Below are positions 57,526 to 64,000 of a stretch of DNA of 64,000 nucleotides, in pieces (the stretch's first letter is position 1; each line of letters begins with the position of its first letter). A program made the translations under genes and the position numbers. Origin of the DNA: an uncultured Phocaeicola sp. (GTDB lineage: Bacteria > Bacteroidota > Bacteroidia > Bacteroidales > Bacteroidaceae); assembly GCA_944320855.1 (NCBI GenBank), contig CALUJF010000009.1, forward strand, positions 1-64,000, in the 5' to 3' direction. The notes beneath the pieces were generated by a model. It saw nothing but the letters and a program-made list of their open reading frames with translations. It did no database searches and was not told where the DNA came from.

Positions 57526-57588
57526 GTCCAACCGGAATTTAAATAGCGTTTAAATAATGTTTAAATGGTATTTAAATTCCGGTTGGAC
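57526..57588. repeat. 11-bp periodic array and terminator after lpxB
   Basis: TTTAAA starts at 57538, 57549, 57560 and 57571, all exactly 11 apart. A perfect 19-bp stem (57526-57544 with 57570-57588) closes the array and a T-run follows, so it should end the lpxB transcript. Confidence 0.9.
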
Positions 57589-57666
57589 TTTTTTATGAAA
57601 ATTCTTCGACGCAGAAACCGTAACAGGCGTTTTTCCCAATAAAATTCCATGTTTTGCCATCAATAA

Positions 57667-57697
57667 TTGACCGAATGGAAATAAAATCATAAATTTG
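57667..57697 (+). promoter_or_regulatory. Promoter of the steroid-reductase-like operon
   Basis: TTGA (57667-57670) and TAAATTTG (57690-57697) are spaced by 19 bases. Transcription would start near 57704, about 11 bases before the ATG at 57715, so the message has almost no leader. Confidence 0.6.
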
Positions 57698-57714
57698 GGG
57701 AAAATACGAATTCT

Positions 57715-58479
57715 ATGATAAATACTTTATTTAATTATCTGATGTACATTATGCCTGTGCTGGCTATAATAGTGTTCATCGCTCTCTTCTTTGTAAAGGC
57801 CGGCTATGGCATATTCCATACCAAAAGTTGGGGCTTGAGTCTTCCCAATAAAGTGGGGTGGGTGATAATGGAATGCCCTGCCTTTATCCTTATGGCAACA
57901 ATGTGGCTGACAGGGCAATATACCATGATGTCCGTTCCTGCCGTTTTCTTCATCCTTTTCGAGATACATTATTTCCAGAGGGCGTTTGTGTTTCCGCTAC
58001 TGATGAAAGGCAAAAGCAAGATGCCTGTCAGCATAATGCTTATGGGAGTAGTGTTTAATCTTATCAACGGTTTTCTGATAGGATATTCATTGTTTCATAT
58101 CGGTCATTCTGATAAATATACCGTCGAATGGCTCTGTTCACCATATTTTATAATAGGTGTACTGATATTCATTTCCGGAATGGTGATAAATCTTCATTCG
58201 GACAATGTGATAAGACATCTTCGTCCGAAAGGAGATACACGTCATTATTTCCCGCAAAAAGGAATGTACCGTTATGTCACATCGGCCAATTATCTCGGAG
58301 AGCTGATGGAGTGGACAGGATTTGCCATACTGACATGCGATGCTGCGGCATGGGTATTTGTGGTATGGACTTTTGCCAATCTCGCTCCTCGTGCATACGC
58401 CATAAGGAAACGCTATGTGGAGGAATTCGGAACTGAAGTGGTAGGAAAAAGAAAATGTTTGATACCTTATATATATTAG
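57715..58479 (+). CDS. Steroid 5-alpha-reductase (SRD5A) homologue
   Basis: This 254-residue polytopic membrane protein has about seven hydrophobic segments. The C-terminal half reads as NLHSD, TSANYLGELMEW and RKCLIPYIY, close to the human SRD5A1/2 motifs NIHSD, SGANFLGEIIEW and RKALIPFIF. Glu53 in MECPAF and Tyr86 in HYFQRAF occupy the places of the SRD5A2 substrate-contacting Glu57 and Tyr91. The length is close to the human enzymes (254-259). The expected reaction is NADPH-dependent reduction of a delta-4-3-keto steroid to the 5-alpha form. A flavin reductase follows after 4 bases and a short-chain dehydrogenase after that, which suggests bile-acid or steroid ring-A reduction. Substrate is inferred. 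Confidence 0.82.
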   Translation: MINTLFNYLMYIMPVLAIIVFIALFFVKAGYGIFHTKSWGLSLPNKVGWVIMECPAFILMATMWLTGQYTMMSVPAVFFILFEIHYFQRAFVFPLLMKGKSKMPVSIMLMGVVFNLINGFLIGYSLFHIGHSDKYTVEWLCSPYFIIGVLIFISGMVINLHSDNVIRHLRPKGDTRHYFPQKGMYRYVTSANYLGELMEWTGFAILTCDAAAWVFVVWTFANLAPRAYAIRKRYVEEFGTEVVGKRKCLIPYIY

Positions 58480-58483
58480 GAAT

Positions 58484-59710
58484 ATGGAAACATCAAAACT
58501 CTTTACAGAATATAAGATTGGTCCTTTGACGCTGAGAAACAGGACCATACGTTCGGCTGCGTTTGAAAGTATGTGTCCCGGCAACAAGCCGTCGAAGGCT
58601 TTGTATGACTATCATGTGTCGGTTGCTCATGGTGGAGTGGGAATGACTACTGTGGCATACGCTGCGGTGACACGAAGCGGACTGTCGTTCGACCGGCAGT
58701 TGTGGATGCGTCCTGAAATCGTTCCCGACCTGAAGAAGCTTACTGACGCTATCCATCGTGAGGGAGCAGCTGTTAGCATTCAGCTTGGACATTGCGGAAA
58801 CATGTCGCACAAGAGTATCTGTGGCGAAACGCCTGTAGGTGCATGTACCGGATTTAATCTCTATTCGCCTACATTTGTCCGCGGACTCCGTAAAGATGAG
58901 CTTCCTGTTATGGCTAAGGCATACGGAGATGCGGTGAGACTGGCTCGTGAGGCAGGTTTTGATGCCGTAGAGATACATGCCGGCCACGGGTATCTGATAA
59001 GCCAGTTCCTTTCTCCATATACCAATCACAGAAAGGACGAGTATGGCGGTTCGTTGGAAAACAGAATGCGTTTCATGGACGAGGTTATGGCAGAGGTGAT
59101 GAAAGCTGCCGGAGACGATATGGCTGTCTTGGTAAAGATGAACATGCGCGACGGCTTCAAGGGAGGAATGGATATTGACGAGAGCCTGAAGGTGGCACAG
59201 CGGTTGAAAGAGGACGGTGCGCACGCTCTTGTTCTCAGTGGAGGTTTCGTAAGCAAGGCGCCTATGTACGTCATGCGTGGCGCGATGCCTATAAAGACTC
59301 TTACTCATTACATGGACTGCTGGTGGCTGAAATACAGTGTAAAACTTTTCGGACGCATGATGATACCTACAGTGCCTTTCAGCGAGGCTTATTTCCTTGA
59401 GGATGCGCTGAAGTTCAGAGAGCAGATAAAGGATATTCCGCTGGTATATGTGGGCGGACTTGTCTCAAGAGAGAAAATAGATGAGGTACTGAACAAAGGA
59501 TTTGAGTTCGTGCAGATGGGGCGTGCCTTGTTGAATGAACCGGGATTTGTCAATCGCATGAAGACGGAAGAATGTGCCAGATGCAATTGCGGACACAGCA
59601 ACTACTGTATAGGCAGAATGTACACGGTCGATATGGCATGCCATAAGCATCTGAAAGAGGAACTGCCGCCTTGTCTGAAAAAAGAAATTGAAAAACTGGA
59701 GAACAAATGA
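58484..59710 (+). CDS. NADH:flavin oxidoreductase (Old-Yellow-Enzyme/BaiCD-type)
   Basis: This 408-residue protein is an FMN-binding TIM barrel of the OYE family: VEIHAGHGYLISQFLSPYTN and the following EYGGSLENRMRF are the typical active-site and FMN segments, and VGGLVSREKIDE near 325 is the phosphate-binding loop. The C-terminus carries cysteines in CARCNCGHSNYC, recalling the 4Fe-4S site of 2,4-dienoyl-CoA reductases and BaiCD, but the FAD/NAD domain of those larger enzymes is absent. In bile-acid pathways such proteins reduce delta-4-3-keto steroids to the 5-beta form. Start is 4 bases after the SRD5A-like gene; the stop overlaps the next start (ATGA). Confidence 0.88.
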   Translation: METSKLFTEYKIGPLTLRNRTIRSAAFESMCPGNKPSKALYDYHVSVAHGGVGMTTVAYAAVTRSGLSFDRQLWMRPEIVPDLKKLTDAIHREGAAVSIQLGHCGNMSHKSICGETPVGACTGFNLYSPTFVRGLRKDELPVMAKAYGDAVRLAREAGFDAVEIHAGHGYLISQFLSPYTNHRKDEYGGSLENRMRFMDEVMAEVMKAAGDDMAVLVKMNMRDGFKGGMDIDESLKVAQRLKEDGAHALVLSGGFVSKAPMYVMRGAMPIKTLTHYMDCWWLKYSVKLFGRMMIPTVPFSEAYFLEDALKFREQIKDIPLVYVGGLVSREKIDEVLNKGFEFVQMGRALLNEPGFVNRMKTEECARCNCGHSNYCIGRMYTVDMACHKHLKEELPPCLKKEIEKLENK

Positions 59711-60564
59711 TGAAGAAGACTGCTGTAATAACGGGAGCCGACGGAGGTATGGGCTCGGAAATAACCAAGGCCGTTGCGCTGGCAGGTTATCATGTGATAA
59801 TGGTGTGTTACACCAGTTTCAAGGGTGAGGAAAGAAAAAGCAGGATTATTCTTGATACCGGCAATGATGATATAGAGGTGGTTCAGGCAGACTTGTCTTC
59901 GATGGAGTCGGTGGTTGAGGCTGCAAGAAAGATTAAGAGCAAGACTCCTTCGGTGGAACTTCTGATGAATAATGCCGGTACGATGTGTACACATTTCACA
60001 CGTACGGAAGATGGCTTTGAACATACTGTGGCAGTGAATTATCTGGCTCCGTATCTTCTTACACGCTTGTTGTTGCCGTTGATGCACGAAGGAAGCAGGA
60101 TTGTGAATATGATTTCGTGTACATACGCCATCGGCAAGATTGGGCCCAATTTCTTTACGAAAGGACGTGAGGGCGGTTTCTTCCGTATTCCTATATACAG
60201 CAATACCAAACTTGCACTCTGGCTTTTCACCCGTGAACTTTCGGAGCGCATTAAAGACAGGGGAATAACGGTAAATGCAGCCGACCCGGGAATAGTTTCC
60301 ACCAATATCATCAGAATGGATATGTGGTTCGATCCTCTTACAGATGTTCTGTTCCGTCCGTGTATCCGTACCCCTCGTAAGGGAGCGGAAACGGCGATAC
60401 ATCTTCTGCTTGATGAAAAGTACGAAGGTGTTACCGGCGGAATGTTCGCCTCCTGCAAGCAGAGAAAGTTGAAGGATAAGTATTTGAGTCATCCGCAGAT
60501 GAAAGAGCTTTGGGAACAGACGGAGAAGAAGCTGGAAAGCTTTTTGGTTTCTGAAAATTTGTAA
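59707..60564 (+). CDS. Short-chain dehydrogenase/reductase (candidate hydroxysteroid dehydrogenase)
   Basis: This 285-residue cytoplasmic enzyme has the SDR cofactor motif TGADGGMGSE (9-18), NNAG near 90 and the active-site pair Tyr164 and Lys168 in YSNTK with Ser in MISCTYA. The layout is like retinol/steroid dehydrogenases. In this operon a 3-alpha- or 3-beta-hydroxysteroid dehydrogenase step would follow ring-A reduction, but the substrate is inferred from context. Translation is coupled to the OYE gene by the ATGA overlap; a second ATG at 59710 is also possible. Confidence 0.85.
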   Translation: MMKKTAVITGADGGMGSEITKAVALAGYHVIMVCYTSFKGEERKSRIILDTGNDDIEVVQADLSSMESVVEAARKIKSKTPSVELLMNNAGTMCTHFTRTEDGFEHTVAVNYLAPYLLTRLLLPLMHEGSRIVNMISCTYAIGKIGPNFFTKGREGGFFRIPIYSNTKLALWLFTRELSERIKDRGITVNAADPGIVSTNIIRMDMWFDPLTDVLFRPCIRTPRKGAETAIHLLLDEKYEGVTGGMFASCKQRKLKDKYLSHPQMKELWEQTEKKLESFLVSENL

Positions 60565-60589
60565 GGTAATAATCAAATAAGTAATTTTG
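60558..60589 (+). promoter_or_regulatory. pyrH promoter
   Basis: TTTG (60558-60561) and TAATTTTG (60582-60589) are spaced by 20 bases. It begins in the last codons of the SDR gene, giving a leader of about 107 bases. Confidence 0.6.
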
Positions 60590-60628
60590 TGTTCCTAAAC
60601 TTAAAAACTTGCGACTCAAGACATAAGT

Positions 60629-60667
60629 ACAAAAGAACATATATAATATAAAAATCTGTTCTTTTGT
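60629..60667 (+). promoter_or_regulatory. Inverted repeat in the pyrH leader
   Basis: ACAAAAGAACA (60629-60639) pairs perfectly with TGTTCTTTTGT (60657-60667) around a 17-base AT loop. It is 35 bases before the ATG and could be a leader hairpin or a repressor site. An AACTTAAAAACTT-type repeat lies just before it (60598-60610). Confidence 0.5.
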
Positions 60668-60702
60668 CGAAAAGTAAAAACAAACTTATAAACTCAAAAT
60701 AT

Positions 60703-61413
60703 ATGGCTAAATTCAAAAGAATCCTCCTTAAACTGAGCGGTGAAAGCCTGATGGGAGAAAAGAAATACGGTATAGACGAAAAGCGCCTTGGCGAGTATGC
60801 ACAGCAGATTAAGGAAATCCACGATATGGGTGTGCAGATTGGTATCGTGATAGGTGGTGGTAACATCTTCCGCGGACTGAGCGGTGCAGGCAAGGGATTC
60901 GACCGTGTGAAAGGCGACCAGATGGGTATGCTTGCTACAGTTATCAACAGCCTCGGACTTAGCTCTGCTCTTGTGGCTGCAGGTGTGAAGGCACGTGTAC
61001 TTACAGCAATCCGCATGGAACCGATAGGCGAGTTTTATACCAAATGGAAAGCCATCGAGGCAATGGAAAACGGCGAAGTGGTAATCATGTCAGCTGGAAC
61101 AGGAAATCCGTTCTTCACTACAGATACAGGCTCTTCATTGAGAGGTATCGAAATTGAGGCAGACGTAATGCTGAAGGGAACACGTGTAGACGGTATCTAT
61201 ACTGCAGACCCGGAAAAAGACCCTACTGCAACCAAGTTTGACGAAATCACATACGATGAAGTTCTTGCACGCGGACTTAAGGTTATGGACCTTACAGCTA
61301 CATGTATGTGTAAGGAAAACAATCTGCCTATCATCGTATTCGATATGGATACAGTAGGTAATCTGAAGAAAGTGATGTCCGGTGAAAACATCGGAACTTT
61401 GGTTCATCCTTGA
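60703..61413 (+). CDS. pyrH: Uridylate kinase
   Basis: This 236-residue enzyme phosphorylates UMP to UDP. KRILLKLSGESLMG, IVIGGGNIFRG, and the segment GTGNPFFTTDTGSSLRGIE with DPTATKFDEITYDEVL are typical. The start at 60703 is chosen; the in-frame extension to 60664 overlaps the leader hairpin. It is followed by a 21-bp terminator hairpin. Confidence 0.96.
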   Translation: MAKFKRILLKLSGESLMGEKKYGIDEKRLGEYAQQIKEIHDMGVQIGIVIGGGNIFRGLSGAGKGFDRVKGDQMGMLATVINSLGLSSALVAAGVKARVLTAIRMEPIGEFYTKWKAIEAMENGEVVIMSAGTGNPFFTTDTGSSLRGIEIEADVMLKGTRVDGIYTADPEKDPTATKFDEITYDEVLARGLKVMDLTATCMCKENNLPIIVFDMDTVGNLKKVMSGENIGTLVHP

Positions 61414-61436
61414 TTTCCGGTTGATATAGATACATA

Positions 61437-61490
61437 AAAAAAGAAAGTTATTAACAGCTTTGCATATACCTGTTAATAACTTTCTTTTTT
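61437..61490. terminator. Bidirectional terminator, pyrH/phosphatase
   Basis: A perfect 21-bp stem (61437-61457 with 61470-61490, 12-base loop) has A- and T-runs as its outer ends, so it acts for both convergent genes. Confidence 0.9.
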
Positions 61491-61511
61491 GTTAATAACT
61501 CTCTTGTCTGT

Positions 61512-62027
61512 TTATAAAATGAATTTCCTCACCTCGGCATTCTTCATGTGCGGAATGTTGTACAGCTCATTTGTATCTACTCCCAATATGTGAGCCTGGA
61601 TGGAGCGGTTGATGAGGCCATGAGCTACTACCAGTACGTCCTTTCCTTCATATTTTTCTCTTATGTATTCCACTATGCGTCTGCCACGTTCGTAAAGCAT
61701 CTCTTTTGTTTCCGCATCTTTCGGAGGATTCTTTGTATTGACTGAATCTATCTTGAGTCCTGTCCATGACCCCCAGTCAATTTCTCTCAGAAGGCTGTTC
61801 TGTTCCCAAGGCAGATTTCTGTCTGCCATAGCTATACAGACTGTATCAACAACACGTTGCAAGTCGCTGCTGAGTATGCAGTCCAGGTGTATGTCGCGGA
61901 GTTCTTTTCCAAGGTTCTGTGCCTGCTCTATGCCTTCTTCTGTAAGTTTTCCTGGCATATGTCCCTGAAATATCCGCATCAGGTTTTCTTCCGTTTGTCC
62001 GTGGCGGGTGAGGTAGATTGTAGTCAT
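61512..62027 (-). CDS. Histidine phosphatase family protein
   Basis: This 171-residue protein has the RHG motif in YLTRHGQTEENL (phospho-His), SSDLQRVVDT and the second His in VLVVAHGLINR. This is the phosphoglycerate mutase-like branch; likely roles are acting on sugar or nucleotide phosphates (for example CobC-like), but the substrate is unclear. It is convergent with pyrH and has its own promoter at 62132-62163. Confidence 0.9.
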   Translation of the reverse strand: MTTIYLTRHGQTEENLMRIFQGHMPGKLTEEGIEQAQNLGKELRDIHLDCILSSDLQRVVDTVCIAMADRNLPWEQNSLLREIDWGSWTGLKIDSVNTKNPPKDAETKEMLYERGRRIVEYIREKYEGKDVLVVAHGLINRSIQAHILGVDTNELYNIPHMKNAEVRKFIL

Positions 62028-62092
62028 ATTTACTATAATTTGTTTTAGTATTATGTAATGTTACATTGATTTATATATAGTAGTATGAGAAC

Positions 62093-62125
62093 AAGAAATC
62101 CCGGTCGTAATGACCAGGATTTCTT
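62093..62125 (-). promoter_or_regulatory. Hairpin in the phosphatase leader
   Basis: AAGAAATCC (62093-62101) pairs with GGATTTCTT (62117-62125), with an inner GGTC/GACC pair. It lies in the minus-strand leader between promoter and start codon. Confidence 0.45.
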
Positions 62126-62131
62126 ATATTA

Positions 62132-62163
62132 CAAAGGTAAGAATTCTTTTTTGTTCCACCAAA
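62132..62163 (-). promoter_or_regulatory. Promoter of the histidine phosphatase gene
   Basis: On the minus strand TACCTTTG (62132-62139) and TTTG (62160-62163) are spaced by 20 bases. The 335-base gap 62028-62362 holds this promoter and the ATPase promoter; nothing coding is seen there. Confidence 0.65.
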
Positions 62164-62302
62164 CAGCTTGTTTTCGATATTCTTTCAATCTAACAGCACA
62201 CGCAAATGAATTCTATCAGTGTAAGTTCTTTTGTGAGATTCATGTTTTATGATACTCAGCACCATATGAAATCTGAAAAACTTGGATAATAGACATTTTT
62301 TA

Positions 62303-62341
62303 TTTCTTTCCTTGAAAAAAGGAAAGAAATTGCTATATTTG
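62303..62341 (+). promoter_or_regulatory. Promoter with overlapping dyad before the second DUF4143 ATPase
   Basis: TATATTTG (62334-62341) lies 19 bases after CTTG (62311-62314). A perfect 11-bp inverted repeat (62303-62313 with 62319-62329, 5-base loop) covers the -33 box, so a repressor could bind there. AAAAAAGGAAAG recurs at 62348-62359, just before the start. Confidence 0.6.
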
Positions 62342-62362
62342 TCATTTAAAAAAGGAAAGGCT

Positions 62363-63664
62363 ATGAGAAAGGATATTATAAAATCTCTGATTGCTATAAA
62401 ACAGAGTGAAATACCGTTCGATGTTATAGATAGAGACACTAAGCTGCCTTTAGCACGTAAAAAGATTATAACAGTACCAGGTGTACGACGATGTGGAAAA
62501 TCTACCATGATGGAGATAGCTATCAACGAACTTGTTGCAGGCGGAGTACCTTCTAAGAACATTTTATGGTTAGGTTTCGACGATGAACGATTAAAGAGCA
62601 TGGACGCATCACAACTTGATGAGGTTGTTGTAGCCTATATGGAGATGTATCCTGACGTGGCATTCAAAGATGTACATATCTTTTTGGATGAGATTCAGTT
62701 AATAAAAGACTGGGAATACTTTGTGCTGCGCCTTTACAAATCTTACTGCAAGAATATTTATGTATGCGGAAGTAATGCTACGATGCTCTCCAAAGAATTA
62801 AGTTCCGCATTGAGAGGATACCCTTTGGAATACGAAACTTTTCCTTTATCATTCAATGAATATTGTCGGTTTATCGGTGTTAAAACCGATAGTTATCTTG
62901 AGCAGGACATAGCCAGACTGCGAAATGCTTTCTTGGAATATAACAGCGTAAGTTCCTTCCCTGAAATAGTTCTTACACATACTCGTTCCGAACAGATAAA
63001 GTTGTTGCACGGATATTTCGATACAATGATTCTTAAGGATATGGTAGAGCACTACAAGATTTCGAATATCGGTATGGTAAGATATTTCGTTAAGAGGATA
63101 ATGTCCAACCTGACCAAACCTACATCCATAAATGCCATATATAAGGATATAAAGTCGCAAGGTCTTAAAGTTACAAAAGACGACCTTTATCTTTGGGCCG
63201 ATTATGCGTGTGACATTTTTCTGTTCATCAGAATTCCCAAATATGAACGTTCGCTCAGCAAAGAACAGAAATCACTCGACAAGTATTATTGTATAGACAA
63301 CGGTTTACGCAGTGCTGTCATTATGCCACAGAGCAATGACAATGGAAAGAATCTTGAGAATAGCGTATTTATGCATCTGTATAGAAATCGTATGCCATCA
63401 GATAAGATTTCGTATTATCAAGGCAACAGTGAATGCGATTTCGTAATACAACGGGAGGAGTCTGTGGTGGAGCTTATTCAGGTGACATGGGATATGAGCG
63501 ATGCTGAAACAAAAGAAAGGGAGATACGAGGTATTATGGAAGCATCGTCCGCTACCGGGTGTGATAATATGAAAATCATAACCATCGACTATGAGGATGT
63601 TATTTACATAGAAAATAAAAAGATTGATGTTATTCCTGCGTGGAAATGGATGTCTGCTAAATGA
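62363..63664 (+). CDS. AAA ATPase with DUF4143 domain (second copy)
   Basis: This 433-residue protein (ATG at 62363 chosen; codons from 62282 overlap the promoter) has Walker A GVRRCGKST (about 40-48), Walker B-like VHIFLDEIQ near 109-117 and a sensor segment CGSNATML, then a DUF4143 domain (about 215-330) and a C-terminal nuclease-like fold (SECDFVIQREESVVELIQV). It belongs to the same broad family as the protein at 27999-29363, but the two are diverged and not recent copies. Function is unknown. Confidence 0.88.
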   Translation: MRKDIIKSLIAIKQSEIPFDVIDRDTKLPLARKKIITVPGVRRCGKSTMMEIAINELVAGGVPSKNILWLGFDDERLKSMDASQLDEVVVAYMEMYPDVAFKDVHIFLDEIQLIKDWEYFVLRLYKSYCKNIYVCGSNATMLSKELSSALRGYPLEYETFPLSFNEYCRFIGVKTDSYLEQDIARLRNAFLEYNSVSSFPEIVLTHTRSEQIKLLHGYFDTMILKDMVEHYKISNIGMVRYFVKRIMSNLTKPTSINAIYKDIKSQGLKVTKDDLYLWADYACDIFLFIRIPKYERSLSKEQKSLDKYYCIDNGLRSAVIMPQSNDNGKNLENSVFMHLYRNRMPSDKISYYQGNSECDFVIQREESVVELIQVTWDMSDAETKEREIRGIMEASSATGCDNMKIITIDYEDVIYIENKKIDVIPAWKWMSAK

Positions 63665-63716
63665 ATACAGCTATTTAAATATTGAGGGACTTATGGGGGA
63701 ACCTGAGCAAAAAGAA

Positions 63717-63753
63717 AGTGACTAAACTATTGATTTCAAAAAGTTTAGTCACT
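63717..63753. terminator. Hairpin after the second ATPase
   Basis: AGTGACTAAACT (63717-63728) pairs with AGTTTAGTCACT (63742-63753), a perfect 12-bp stem with a 13-base loop. There is no T-run, so it may be a weak terminator or a recombination site. Confidence 0.5.
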
Positions 63754-63793
63754 CAAACTGTGGACCTGGAGGGACTAGGACTAATGAATCCTA

Positions 63794-63991
63794 TAATGCC
63801 AGATAAATTCTTATAATACTGAAAAACAACACTTTAAGTAAAAACATATATTTTATAATTCCATTCAAAGTCTTATAATATCCAAAAACGGGGGAGTGTT
63901 AAAGGCTATTACTCCCCCCATTAAGTATTCATAACTTTACTCCACAAAACAAGGTGCTTTATGTCACGTAATATCATGTAATACCAGATAA
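63794..63991. repeat. Repeated short motifs at the right edge (possible attachment region)
   Basis: TAATnCCAGATAA occurs at 63794-63806 and 63979-63991 (one difference), and CTTATAATA occurs at 63810-63818 and 63872-63880. Repeats like these near the end of an element can be integrase-binding sites. Everything right of 63665 lacks an open reading frame of note. Confidence 0.4.
63890..63918 (-). terminator. Minus-strand terminator
   Basis: GGGGGAGT (63890-63897) pairs with ACTCCCCC (63911-63918), and a T-run follows on the minus strand (the A-run at 63884-63888). It implies a minus-strand gene ending just to the right. Confidence 0.6.
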
Positions 63992-64000
63992 TTCAAGGCA

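Noticed and set aside
63758-63800. Complete tRNA gene
   Set aside because: Only a 3'-end-like string is present; no 5' half, anticodon arm or pairing T-stem can be built.

Overview
The window reads as a chromosome segment of a gut-type Bacteroidales bacterium (Bacteroides/Phocaeicola-like). Evidence is the hybrid two-component sensor next to glycoside hydrolases, SufBCDS without SufA/SufE, ExbB-ExbD-TonB beside pdxJ, and repeated promoters of the Bacteroidota type (TTTG, about 19 bases, TAnnTTTG). Base composition is moderately AT-rich and even. The species cannot be fixed from this sequence alone.

Layout. 1-7648 is the right end of a carbohydrate-use locus: the C-terminus of one glycoside hydrolase, a decayed GH97-like remnant, two tandem GH43-CBM6 enzymes and a 1350-residue hybrid sensor/regulator. 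7649-18673 holds tRNA-Phe, the rimP-nusA-infB operon, cvpA and sufBCDS. 18764-23463 holds a Nudix hydrolase, queA, a Smr-domain protein, a thioesterase and a MATE exporter. 23887-31415 is accessory: two glycosylase-fold-like proteins, RtcB RNA ligase with a WYL regulator, a DUF4143 ATPase, and an ATPase + DUF4435 pair resembling the PARIS defence architecture. 31544-44823 is mostly housekeeping: transporter, helicase, AspT/YidE-type carrier, MscS, nadK, pdxJ, exbBD-tonB, a DJ-1 protein, ispD, recG. 44996-57501 holds alaS, an M23 peptidase, a MerR regulator, spoT, a lytic transglycosylase, a DUF5683 protein, parBA, surE and lpxB. 57715-60564 is a three-gene operon of a steroid 5-alpha-reductase homologue, an Old-Yellow-Enzyme-type reductase and a short-chain dehydrogenase. 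pyrH, a phosphatase, a second DUF4143 ATPase and what may be the edge of an integrated element close the window.

Main observations. (1) Seven gene 3' ends carry arrays of short units repeated at exactly 11 bp, or 22 bp. Unit sequences differ from locus to locus but the period is the same, and most arrays fold into terminator-like hairpins. I know of no named element with this design. (2) The 57715-60564 operon is a strong candidate for steroid or bile-acid ring-A reduction: its first protein keeps the SRD5A glutamate and tyrosine. (3) The ATPase + DUF4435 pair looks like a compact PARIS-like defence module. (4) RtcB and the glycosylase-like pair lie behind similar inverted-repeat promoter sites next to a WYL regulator. 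(5) Further repeats occur: a long-armed element with a conserved core, A-rich leader repeats, and three 33-bp repeats upstream of an ATPase gene.
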